Below, piece by piece: positions 12,212 to 21,530 of a stretch of DNA of 64,000 nt. The stretch comes from Strigamia acuminata (Eukaryota; Arthropoda; Chilopoda; Geophilomorpha; Linotaeniidae): positions 9,858,001 through 9,922,000 of the forward strand of contig OX442322.1 in the NCBI GenBank assembly GCA_949358305.1, given 5' to 3'. Numbering within the stretch: the first letter of the stretch is position 1; each line of letters starts with the position of its first letter. Below the pieces are notes generated by a model. The model searched no databases, had not been told where the DNA came from, and saw only the letters and a program-made list of their open reading frames with translations. Made by a program: the position numbers and the translations under genes.

Positions 12212-12985
12212 TGTTGCGAGCACGCGCAACATGGATTTTTTGCTATCGCAATAGCGGATTTGCTTGAATTGATCAATTATTTAAGTTTGTGTTTAGTTAA
12301 TAGTGCAGCTTAAGTTTTGGCTAAATGTTAAATGAATTTCGTGTAGTTTGTGACGTGGGAGTTATGTTTTACCTGATTTAAGCTGTCTTTCTTAAGGTAA
12401 TCTTGTATTTTTCCTTTGATTCTTTGGAGTTTTACTGCTTGGATTCGTCCGAAGAGTTGCTGTTGTTAGTTCCTAAGTTAGTTCATTTATTTGAAACACT
12501 TTGGCTTAATGTATTACGGTTTTGTGCCTTTTGTAATGATTTTATACTTGAAACTGTGTATTTTCTTGTATACGCTTTATCATTTTGTCACTAGAGGGAC
12601 AATTTGCCTCTTGCGAGTGATTGTTGCCACTCGTTGCTAAGAGCCGCTGCTCTCATTGTTGTAGGTTGCGCAGCAACTACACTGTGACTGTTATGTAGAT
12701 TTCTAGGGTTAAGATATGTAATTTTCTCCTCTCTTTTCTGTGTACTTTTGATAGATATTAACTTTACATTAAATTCGGTTTGTTTATGTGTTATTTGGCA
12801 TATTAGTGGTGAGTTCTTCCAGACACTTATTAGGCCACTTTGCAGGGATTTCAAGCAGGATTTCTCCTGCAATGCATCATCTCTTTTGGAGCTCATCACA
12901 AGTTCTAGTAAGTAGGTTTATTTGTTATAACCATTTTCGATTGTCTTCTAGAGTGCCACACGGTCTTCAAGCACTGCTAGAAACA
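12212..12985 (+). repeat. Family-A LTR 2 (middle)
   Basis: A 774-bp LTR, like LTR 1 for most of its length. In the last ~60 bp it has features of LTR 3 and the A2 LTRs (AACCATTTTC, CGGTCTTCAAGCAC) mixed with LTR-1-like bases. It is the 3' LTR of interior 1 and the 5' LTR of interior 2. Confidence 0.88.
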
Positions 12986-12989
12986 AAGT

Positions 12990-13009
12990 TGGTGCCGTGA
13001 CTCAGGATT
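12990..13009 (+). promoter_or_regulatory. Primer binding site, tRNA-His
   Basis: TGGTGCCGTGACTC followed by A and GGATT matches the complement of the animal tRNA-His 3' end, allowing a one-base insertion. It lies 4 nt after the LTR. Confidence 0.7.
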
Positions 13010-13547
13010 TTCGAACGAAATTCCTCACACGTGTGTATAGAAAAATGGCCGCCATCGCCGCCATTTGTCTGAGCAGGCGGCCTGAAGTCTGCCTGAGTTT
13101 TGTGCCGTCCACCACGTCGAGAGCCGGTGTAGCGTGTGTGGTCATCACACGGGACGAGAATCGCCCAACAGGATGGCGATATTTGTCTCGGGAGCATCCA
13201 GTGAGTTGTGTGCGAGTCTGTGGGTCGCCGACGCCGTCCATGCAGTTCGTACCTGGGTGCCGCCAGTCAAGTTGGCTGTTTTCGAGTTTGCCTTTTCCGG
13301 TGGCCACTCCGGGATCGATCGACGATCTCTCGCCAAGCAGAAGGAGGAAGCGCCACTTGTGCAACATGATAGGACTGTTCAATGCGCCCACCGGTCGAAC
13401 AGTTGTGCCTCCGAATCAAGAATGGTTTCGTCTTGTCGTCGGTCGGGTGTTGTCGTGTCACGTGTCCAGATGGATCCTCCAAGCTGCAGCGCAACTTGCG
13501 AGCTTCGGATATTCAAGCGACAGTTACGCCGCCCGTAGTCCAGTTAA

Positions 13548-13561
13548 ACACAACGCAATGT
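13548..13561 (+). promoter_or_regulatory. Conserved leader motif ACACAACGCAATGT
   Basis: This is an exact copy of the motif, about 557 nt from the primer site. It is preserved although the rest of the leader differs from interior 1. Confidence 0.6.
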
Positions 13562-14188
13562 ACAAGAGTCGGCAATGAAGATTTCGCTTTTTTTTGTCGA
13601 TTATTTTCTTTATGTCAAATGTTAATTTTTAAGATTTTTGGGGGAAATTGTGAGTGTTTGGGTTTTTAAAGGGCGTTAGCTTTCTAGAATGTTTAGGTGT
13701 CGTTTTGAGCTCGTGTGTAAGAAGTTACGCGGCTTTCCCTGGTTTTTTTTTAGCATGTTCGCGCCTTGGGGCGACAGTTTACCTTGACAGGCTGTCCGCA
13801 AGGGCCCTTTAAGTTCCCTACCTCAGCTTTTGCCCTCCTCGCTTACGGTTATGTTGCTATTGTCCTCAGTTCCTTGTTTAAGTGCCAAAGAATGATTTGT
13901 ACGTATTTATTGGCTTTCTGTGTCTGGATTTAATAAGGGAGTCCAATTTTCTGATTGCATTTATGCCTGTGCTGGTTAATAGCTTTATTCTTTGTTCACT
14001 CACGTTTTTGGTGAGAATTTTTGGTTTAATATGTGAGAAGCAAAGCTACTTGTTTCCAAGTTTCCCTTTTTAAACGAGTTTGCCAATTTATCACGTTATT
14101 AGCTCTTTGGACTTGAGTTCTTTGTTCTCCCGGGGTTTTTCCCTTTTTCGTGTAGTCCTTTTAAGAAATTTTTAGGCTTAATGACAGG

Positions 14189-15154
14189 TGTTTCGAGCAA
14201 CAGAAAGGAGGAAAGAGAGACCACAACTGCTCGTCAATTTGATAGTAGTTTGATTTTATGTGTTCGAAAATGTAAAGAAGAGTTACTAATTTCGGTCTTA
14301 TAATTGTATTATTTATTTAGCAAATATCTAATCTTTTTCTGTTGTAATAGGAATTTTACATGTCTTTTTTGTGTGCCAATTTTCAGTAAAGACAATGTTT
14401 GTTAGGTATTTTATCTCTTAGAATGACAAGGTCAAGGTTTAGGAATTTTTAGTCTTGTTTTCCAATGTTTTCATGCTATGTTTACCTATTTCTAAGTCTT
14501 GTCCTGTTCCCAGTTCAGTTGTGAAGGCGGAATGACGGGTTTGAAGCATCTGAGTTGCTTTAAAGGTGCATTGGAAAAGAAGGAATTGTTAATTTTGTAA
14601 TGGATTGCAATTAATGCATTTTTACAGTGTATTTGACTTGCTTTAGATGCGTTATTTGCATATTTAGTTAAGTTTATTCCTATTCTATTTGTTATAATTC
14701 TTTCCAATGATTTCTGTTAATTTTAGTTGATTTTATCTCTATTATGAGGCACAATGCAAGCTTTAACTTATGTTATTTATGAATTTAGTCACTAGGTGCC
14801 TCATGAATTTGTTGTTGCTATAGAATTGTTGTTGTTATGAAGTTGTTACACTCTTGTTATGAAGAATTAGATGTTGTTAAGTTAAATTTGCCTCCATGTT
14901 AATGTTTTGAAATGATTAAAAGCATTATCTGGATTTTTCTACACAAAGCTTTATTTTATTCAACATCCAACATGTGTGAGTAGGGAGATTTAACCCCAAA
15001 CTCCCTGGAGCAGCTTCCTTCAAGAGCAAGGGCAGAAACTCAAGTTACTACACTTCTCCTCTCAGCTAAGCAAAGTATAGGCCTATGGGAAATTTGCCAA
15101 TAATTCCCCACCGCGTTACAACTCGTCGCATCACGGCAGTGGCGAGTTGCAACA
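14189..15154 (+). repeat. TK-element LTR 1
   Basis: A 966-bp LTR from TGTTTCGAGCAACAG to GAGTTGCAACA. It carries the variants AATCTTTTTCTG, GTTAGGTATT and GTTTTCATGC shared with LTR 2. Its last ~280 bp (from GATGTTGTTAAG) differ clearly from LTRs 2 and 3. Confidence 0.93.
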
Positions 15155-15158
15155 TTTT

Positions 15159-15178
15159 TGGTACCGTGACCCAAGGAT
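15159..15178 (+). promoter_or_regulatory. Primer binding site, tRNA-His-like
   Basis: TGGTACCGTGACCC then AAGGATT lies 4 nt after the LTR. It differs from the tRNA-His complement by G to A at position 5 and by a small insertion. The second copy has the same site at 20365. Confidence 0.6.
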
Positions 15179-15580
15179 TTTGTTGTTGCCAACCAGGATT
15201 TTCGTCCAGTTTTTCCAGTGGATTTCAGTGCACGTCATTGCATTTTTAGCCAGGTGTGTGACGTTGATTTCACGGTGATTTGCGTGTGTGTTCCCAGCTT
15301 CACAGTGAGGCAGTGTGTGGCATCTAGTTCGCAGTAAGCAGTGTGGGGTGCCGATTTTCGTGGTGTGAAGTGTGTGGCGACGCGTTTTTCGATTTATTTC
15401 CACTGGATTATTGTCGCCAATTGCGACAGAAGTGTGTTTGTGCTGTGTCGTCCTTCGCAGGCGTCAGGGAGTTGATTCGTCAGTGGATTTTATGTCAAGT
15501 GTAACGAGTTCGGAGTCTTTCTACTGTGGCGGTCAACATAAGGAGACAAGCAAGCGATTTCCTGGTCAACAATTTGAGAA

Positions 15581-15594
15581 ACACAACGCAATGT
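15581..15594 (+). promoter_or_regulatory. Conserved leader motif ACACAACGCAATGT
   Basis: An exact copy of the cross-family motif, 422 nt downstream of the primer site. Confidence 0.6.
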
Positions 15595-15783
15595 CAATCT
15601 TCAAGTTCATCTGCTGATGATAAAGAACAAGATTAATTTTAACTCAATTGCTGTTAGAATTTAAGAATTATATTTATTTAAATTAATTCTTTATCTGATT
15701 TTTCAAGGAAGTTTCTGCCAATTTCGAGCTGTGTTTGGGGAGTTTAAAAGGGGTTTTTTATGTCAATAATTTTAAACATCAAG

Positions 15784-15990
15784 TTATTATCTCTTAAGTG
15801 CGGAGCTATTGTATATGATAGCTAATTATCTCTTTTGTGCAGCGCTATTATAAACTATAGCTATTATCTCTTTTTGTGCGGGGTTATTGTAAAATATAAC
15901 TATTTATCTCTTTGTGCGGGGTTATTGTAAAATATAACTATTTATCTCCTTTGTGCAGTGTTATTGTAAAAGATAACTATTTATCTCGGT
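15784..15990 (+). repeat. Tandem hairpin array, five units
   Basis: Five units of about 38-41 bp follow the pattern TTATCTC...TGTGC...stem-8 nt loop-stem. The stems are at 15804-15823 (AGCTAT/ATAGCT), 15844-15861 (GCTAT/ATAGC), 15883-15900, 15921-15938 and 15960-15977 (all GTTAT/ATAAC). The stem sequence changes on both sides together between units 1-2 and 3-5, as expected for a selected RNA structure. The array recurs in the second copy. Confidence 0.75.
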
Positions 15991-16323
15991 TGTGCGGTTA
16001 GATATTAATTATTAATTTCGAACTAAGTGCATTTTGGGGGAATTATCAAGATATTTATGCGGATAAGTTTATTTGTGCGGTCAATAATTCCGTCCCAGTG
16101 TATTACGTATAGTGTGTTAAGTCAATTTGTCTGTAGTATTCCGGAGTTGAGTTTAGCATTTTATTTCGAGGTCGTTTTTCATTTGCACACCGCATTTGAA
16201 TTAACGTTAAGCAAGTATAAGTAAGAGTCTGTGAAGTTCGGAGAATATTTGTGGGAATTTAATTCGCAGTTATTGAGTTGTTGAATAGAATTTTTATTCT
16301 CATTCTCTCTTTCTCGAGAATAA

Positions 16324-19311
16324 ATGGCAACTGCGGCTGGTTTGACCACGGAAGCAGCGGAAGAGAAAGAAACACAATGGCAAGCCAAGGCCCAAGGAGC
16401 AGAGGATCTGCTCTCGACATCTGCAAACGTTCTCGACGGGGGTGAGCTTGAAGCTCTCCACGCAACAATAGATGCGCAGTTGAGTGACCTTATTGATGAG
16501 CTCGCTGTCTTTAAAGACAAGATAGAACGTTCAGATTACCTGCTTAGTTTGAGACGTCTCGAAGACATTAGGACTAAGGTCAATCTTCTTAAGCAAAGGA
16601 CGAAATTTTCAAAACAGATGCAGGATAAGTTTGGGGCCCATCCAGGCGGAAATACGCTAATGAATTCTGGATTTCTGAACAACTCATCAATCATATCACG
16701 GAAGACTACAAAGCTTCCAAAGCTGACTCTTCAGAAATTTGACGGGAATCCGATGGAGTATAAGAGCTTCATGGATATGTTTTCAACCACAGTTGACGCC
16801 GATGCCGAGTTATCGAACGTCGAAAAACTTCAATATCTTAAATCAAGCTGTATCGGGGAAGCGGAAGTGGCAATCAAGTCGTACCCACTTACTAACGATT
16901 CGTATTTAATGGCACTTAGCAGTTTAGAAGGACTTTTTGGGTCAGAAGTAGCCCAAAAGAACGCTCTGGCGAGGAAAATTCGTGAAGCCGAAGCAGTTAA
17001 AGATTTGTACCCAATCCAGCCGGTAAAATCTCTATTGACGTCCCTCACCGGTGCTTTCCGAACATTAGAACAGTTGAAGTTCCCAGTTACGACTACTGGA
17101 TTATTTCTAATCCCGGAATTATTGCGGAAGTTTCCACCGGAATTGGGAAGACGATTTCATAGGATTTACAAAGGAAACGTAGAAAACGTTAATTTATTTC
17201 TCGAATTTGTAGCAAGCGAAGTCAGAGTAGCAGAATTATCAGACGATAGCGTATTTACCAGTCAGAAAGTCACCAAGAAAAGTGAGAAACCAGCAACTAG
17301 AGAGCAAAAAGAAGAATTACGAGGGACCATGTCATCTTGCGCGGTTGCGCAAAATACGTCATTCGGGTCCAATACGAAAGAATCATTCAAACCAAAATCA
17401 GGTCCAGTCCGGAAATTGATCTGTGCCTTCTGTGAAGGAGATCATTTTAACAATAATTGCGACGCAAATCTGGAAGTTTCGGAGAAATACGACATCGTTA
17501 AGCGAAAACGTCTATGCTTTAATTGCCTGAGACCAAGCCATACAGTGGGTAACTGCCCTGTAAAATTTTGTTGCCGATCATGCGGTGGTCGACACCATTC
17601 TTCAATTTGTAACAGAGGTCATGCGGAAAAGCCAACTGATACCAAAGAAGAGAACGTCTCCGCCAACGTCTCGTTGTCGGTCTCAAGTGACGTCCAGCTA
17701 ATGGTTTTCACAGCATTGTTCGTCCGAAAGAGTGGCGAAACAATCCCAGTTCGTGGATTACTCGATCCGGGTAGTCATCGTTCATATATTACGAAGCGGT
17801 TAGCAAAGAAATTACACCTAAACAAGATTGAGACGTATCACACCATGACCCAGTGTCTGCTGAACAAGGAACCAGTTCCTACAACTCATGACGTGTTTAG
17901 ATTCGAGTTGCAGTCTCGTCACGACAAGCAGAAAGTGTCTGTATTTGCTCTTGATACCGACACACTTCCCAATATAAAGGGAGTGGTAGATCACCAGACG
18001 CTGCAACAAATCAAGTCGTTTAATCTTGAGATGGCAGAACCACATCCCTCCGTGTCGGATGAGGTAGATGTCTTGATCGGAAGCGGAGCATGGTGGAAAA
18101 TAATTCAAGCGGGAACGAAGAGAATTAGTCCAGATTTAGGAATGATGAAAACAGTTTTTGGATGGATTTTAAACGGACAAATTAACTCAAAAGAGCCTTC
18201 CATCTACAAAGACGATATCTCACTGGGAGATGTATCGTGTATGGCGATCGATTCTGGAAAGAAGATGACTTTCAACACTTCAAAAAAGGACAAAGGCGGG
18301 TTTGGACAGGCGAATTCCACATCAATGCCCGACGAGAAAAGCGAAAAGGGTGGAGTACGAGCAAAAGGCGTCATCGCTTCTCGTTTTGCCGCGAGCCGCT
18401 CTAGCGAGCTGGAGGTACGGCATCCTGACGTCCCCATCGAATTGGAAATGGATGGAAAGCGGACGTTTAAAGGGATAAGGTCGGGCAAGATGGCGATTTC
18501 TCAGAGTCCTGACACACTGGAGTCTACGGAAAAGAAAGGAGAATTTCCGAAAAATTTCAAAAAAGATGAAGAAAAGGGTTTAAGTAAATGGAGGAAGATA
18601 TTGAAATGGAGTCGCAAGAAACTCACCAATTCGCACAGAAGATCAAATGCAGTCACAAAGGCCACGGGAAATATACATTTAGTAATTGGCCCAATGTTTT
18701 CTGGAAAAACTACTGCTTTACTTAATGTAATCCGAAATGAAGAAGAAAACTCTTGCCTGCTTGTTAAGCATTTGACAGACGTTAGATATAGTAAAGATGA
18801 AATGGTTAGCCACACCGGACAACGACGTCCAGCGGTTCGGGTCGCGTCGTTACAGGAAATCAAGAAAATTGCGGAGTCGGTCAAGACGATAGGTATCGAC
18901 GAAGGGCAATTTTTCGGAGACATCGATTCGTTTTCCGACAAAATGGCGAACGAAGGAAAGAATGTAATAATTGCCGCTTTAAATGGTGATTTTAAGAGAC
19001 AGGAATTCAAGGCAGTATCTAATCTCATTCCACTAGCGGAAACTATTGTCAAACTTCATGCCAAATGCCACTTTTGTGGAAACCAAGCGTCATTCACCAA
19101 ACGAATATCGGGCGAAACGCAAGTTCAGGTTGTAGGAGGAGAGGAGAAATACAAGCCGACATGTCGTACCTGTTTTCAGAAATCAATCAATTCTATAGAA
19201 GTCAAGAGAAAGCTAATTAATGGAGCGGCACATTTAAGTTTAGCGATTTTGAATCGAAGATTACCTCCATGGGTGGCCAGTTTGATCCGCAAAAAATTGC
19301 GCTTACCTTAA
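16324..19311 (+). CDS. Gag-protease-thymidine kinase polyprotein, copy 1
   Basis: A 995-residue single frame. Residues ~1-120 are a polar, helical-looking Gag N-terminus. Residues ~130-290 are the BEL Gag region (LPKLTLQKFDGNPMEYKSF, resembling DUF1759). Zinc knuckles start near C367, C398 and C417. The retropepsin-like domain has LLDPGSHRSYI (active-site D481) and runs to about 626. A polar, lysine-rich linker (~630-783) follows. Residues 784 to about 955 form a type II thymidine kinase: P-loop GPMFSGKTT 789-797, KHLTDVRYS, SHTGQ, DEGQFF 859-864 with the likely catalytic Glu860, a structural zinc site C915/C918/C947/C950, and lasso-like residues FTKR and GGEEKY. A basic 40-residue tail ends the protein. 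The kinase family phosphorylates thymidine to dTMP, so supplying dTTP for reverse transcription is a plausible role, but that is inference. No RT, RNase H or integrase is present. The start chosen is the first ATG after the leader, with G at +4. Confidence 0.95.
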   Translation: MATAAGLTTEAAEEKETQWQAKAQGAEDLLSTSANVLDGGELEALHATIDAQLSDLIDELAVFKDKIERSDYLLSLRRLEDIRTKVNLLKQRTKFSKQMQDKFGAHPGGNTLMNSGFLNNSSIISRKTTKLPKLTLQKFDGNPMEYKSFMDMFSTTVDADAELSNVEKLQYLKSSCIGEAEVAIKSYPLTNDSYLMALSSLEGLFGSEVAQKNALARKIREAEAVKDLYPIQPVKSLLTSLTGAFRTLEQLKFPVTTTGLFLIPELLRKFPPELGRRFHRIYKGNVENVNLFLEFVASEVRVAELSDDSVFTSQKVTKKSEKPATREQKEELRGTMSSCAVAQNTSFGSNTKESFKPKSGPVRKLICAFCEGDHFNNNCDANLEVSEKYDIVKRKRLCFNCLRPSHTVGNCPVKFCCRSCGGRHHSSICNRGHAEKPTDTKEENVSANVSLSVSSDVQLMVFTALFVRKSGETIPVRGLLDPGSHRSYITKRLAKKLHLNKIETYHTMTQCLLNKEPVPTTHDVFRFELQSRHDKQKVSVFALDTDTLPNIKGVVDHQTLQQIKSFNLEMAEPHPSVSDEVDVLIGSGAWWKIIQAGTKRISPDLGMMKTVFGWILNGQINSKEPSIYKDDISLGDVSCMAIDSGKKMTFNTSKKDKGGFGQANSTSMPDEKSEKGGVRAKGVIASRFAASRSSELEVRHPDVPIELEMDGKRTFKGIRSGKMAISQSPDTLESTEKKGEFPKNFKKDEEKGLSKWRKILKWSRKKLTNSHRRSNAVTKATGNIHLVIGPMFSGKTTALLNVIRNEEENSCLLVKHLTDVRYSKDEMVSHTGQRRPAVRVASLQEIKKIAESVKTIGIDEGQFFGDIDSFSDKMANEGKNVIIAALNGDFKRQEFKAVSNLIPLAETIVKLHAKCHFCGNQASFTKRISGETQVQVVGGEEKYKPTCRTCFQKSINSIEVKRKLINGAAHLSLAILNRRLPPWVASLIRKKLRLP

Positions 19312-19404
19312 GGAGTCATTAGGGAGCTGATCCTAGGTGGATGAGAAGTTTTCAGATTGCTAAGAGGTTCTTCTTCACCTTCTTTTCTTTTCGGCGGCAA
19401 TCTC
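19312..19404 (+). promoter_or_regulatory. TK element 1 3' end: pyrimidine tract and GGCGGCA
   Basis: The sequence directly before the LTR is CTTCTTTTCTTTTCGGCGG followed by CAATCTC. It is rich in pyrimidines, not purines, as in the other families here. The same 93 bp recur at 24519-24611. Confidence 0.6.
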
Positions 19405-20360
19405 TGTTTCGAGCAACAGAAAGGAGGAAAGAGAGACCACAACTGCTCGTCAATTTGATAGTAGTTTGATTTTATGTGTTCGAAAATGTAAAGAAGAGTT
19501 ACTAATTTCGGTCTTATAATTGTATTATTTATTTAGCAAATATCTAATCTTTTTCTGTTGTAATAGGAATTTTACATGTCTTTTTTGTGTGCCAATTTTC
19601 AGTAAAGACAATGTTTGTTAGGTATTTTATCTCTTAGAATGACAAGGTCAAGGTTTAGGAATTTTTAGTCTTGTTTTCCAATGTTTTCATGCTATGTTTA
19701 CCTATTTCTAAGTCTTGTCCTGTTCCCAGTTCAGTTGTGAAGGCGGAATGACGGGTTTGAAGCATCTGAGTTGCTTTAAAGGTGCATTGGAAAAGAAGGA
19801 ATTGTTAATTTTGTAATGGATTGCAATTAATGCATTTTTACAGTGTATTTGACTTGCTTTAGATGCGTTATTTGCATATTTAGTTAAGTTTATTCCTATT
19901 CTATTTGTTATAATTCTTTCCAATGATTTCTGTTAATTTTAGTTGATTTTATCTCTATTATGAGGCACAATGCAAGCTTTAACTTATGTTATTTATGAAT
20001 TTAGTCACTAGGTGCCTCATGAATTTGTTGTTGCTATAGAATTGTTGTTGTTATGAAGTTGTTACACTCTTGTTATGAAGAATTAGATGTAGTTAAGTTG
20101 AATTTGCCTCCATGTTAATGTTTTGAAATGATTAAAAGCATTATCTGGATTTTTCTACACAAAGGTTTATTTTATTCAACATCCAACATGTGTGAGTAGG
20201 GAGATTTAACCCCAAACTCCCTGGAGCAGCTCCCCACAAGATCCAGTGCAGAAACTCAAGTCAACTCATTTCTCCTCTCAGTATAGGCCTATGGGAAATT
20301 TGCCAAGAATTCCCCATCGCGTTACAACTCGTCGCATCACGGCAGTGGCGAGTTGCAACA
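19405..20360 (+). repeat. TK-element LTR 2 (middle, mosaic)
   Basis: A 956-bp LTR. Its 5' part has the LTR-1 states at three sites where LTR 3 differs. From GATGTAGTTAAGTTG (about 20085) to the end it has the LTR-3 states, including the 3' block GCAGCTCCCCACAAGATCC. The switch lies between about 19690 and 20085. Confidence 0.93.
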
Positions 20361-20786
20361 TTTTTGGTACCGTGACCCAAGGATTTTGTTGTTGCCAACC
20401 AGGATTTTTGTCCAGTTCTTCCAGTGGATTTCAGTGCACGTCATTGCATTTTTAGCCAGGTGTGTGACGTCAATTTCACGGTGATTTGCGTGTGTGTTCC
20501 CGACTTCACAGTGAGGCAGTGTGTGGCATCTAGTTCGCAGTAAGCAGTGTGGGGTGCCGATTTTCGTGGTGTGAAGTGTGTGGCGACGCGTTTTTCGATT
20601 TATTTCCACTGGATTATTGTCGCCAATTGCGACAGAAGTGTGTTTGTGCTGTGTCGTCCTTCGCAGGCGTCAGGGAGTTGATTCGTCAGTGGATTTTATG
20701 TCAAGTGTAACGAGTTCGGAGTCTTTCTACTGTGGCGGTCAACATAAGGAGACAAGCAAGCGATTTCCTGGTCCACAATTTGAGAA

Positions 20787-20800
20787 ACACAACGCAATGT
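20787..20800 (+). promoter_or_regulatory. Conserved leader motif ACACAACGCAATGT
   Basis: An exact copy of the cross-family motif in the second TK element. Confidence 0.6.
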
Positions 20801-20989
20801 CAATCTTCAAGTTCATCTGCTGATGATAAAGAACAAGATTAATTTTAATTCAATTGCTGTTAGAATTTAAGAATTATATTTATTTAAATTAATTCTTTAT
20901 CTGATTTTTCAAGGAAGTTTCTGCCAATTTCGAGCTGTGTTTGGGGAGTTTAAAAGGGGTTTTTTATGTCAATAATTTTAAACATCAAG

Positions 20990-21196
20990 TTATTATCTCT
21001 TAAGTGCGGAGCTATTGTATATGATAGCTAATTATCTCTTTTGTGCAGCGCTATTATAAACTATAGCTATTATCTCTTTTTGTGCGGGGTTATTGTAAAA
21101 TATAACTATTTATCTCTTTGTGCGGGGTTATTGTAAAATATAACTATTTATCTCCTTTGTGCAGTGTTATTGTAAAAGATAACTATTTATCTCGGT
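20990..21196 (+). repeat. Tandem hairpin array, five units (copy 2)
   Basis: The same five-unit array as in copy 1, offset by 5206 bp. All five stems are preserved. Confidence 0.75.
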
Positions 21197-21530
21197 TGTG
21201 CGGTTAGATATTAATTATTAATTTCGAACTAAGTGCATTTTGGGGGAATTATCAAGATATTTATGCGGATAAGTCAATTTGTGCGGTCAATAATTCCGTC
21301 CCATTGTATTACGTATAGTGTGTTAAGTCAATTTGTCTGTGGCATTTCAGAGTTGAGTTTAGCAATTTATTTCGAGGTCGTTTTTCATTTGCACACCGCA
21401 TTTGAATTAACGCTAAGCAAGTATAAGTGAGAGTCTGTGAAGTTCGGAGAATATTTCGTGGGGATTTAATTAGCAGTGATTGAGTTGTTGAATAGAATTT
21501 TTATTCTCATTCTCTCTTTCTCGAGAATAA

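Larger units (their letters stand above)
12986..14188 (+). mobile_element. Family-A interior 2, first segment
   Basis: This segment begins with a good tRNA-His primer site (12990). Its leader (about 13005-13530) is unlike that of interior 1, although the sequence becomes similar again at CAGTTAAACACAACGCAATGT (split: CAGTTAAACAC, AACGCAATGT). It contains the G-run TTTTTGGGGGAA near 13633 and ends at GACAGG, where the TK array begins. No protein gene was found. Open frames in the leader overlap on both strands and look like chance frames in a stop-poor region. Confidence 0.75.
15155..16323 (+). other. TK element 1 leader
   Basis: A 1.17-kb untranslated leader. It has a primer site at 15159, the motif ACACAACGCAATGT at 15581-15594 (its ATG opens an 8-codon frame) and a five-unit hairpin array at 15784-15990. 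A pyrimidine-rich stretch TTCTCATTCTCTCTTTCTC ends just before the gag start. No other gene was seen; the 81-codon frame at 15372-15617 spans the motif and is not recognisable. Confidence 0.75.
20361..21530 (+). other. TK element 2 leader
   Basis: Organised as in copy 1: primer site at 20365, motif ACACAACGCAATGT at 20787-20800, and a hairpin array at 20990-21196. It differs from copy 1 by scattered substitutions and small indels. Confidence 0.75.

Noticed and set aside
15784-15990. CRISPR-like array
   Set aside because: Units are contiguous and degenerate with no unique spacers, and the setting is a eukaryotic LTR-element leader.
18501-19052. 183-codon antisense frame opposite the thymidine kinase, also at 23708-24259
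   Set aside because: It is the reverse of a well-supported kinase coding region with all catalytic motifs on the plus strand; the antisense product has no recognisable domain.
16324-19311. Thymidine kinase as a processed host pseudogene that landed in the element by chance
   Set aside because: The kinase is in frame with Gag-protease in both copies, intact, bounded by the same leader and LTRs, and differs mainly at silent sites.
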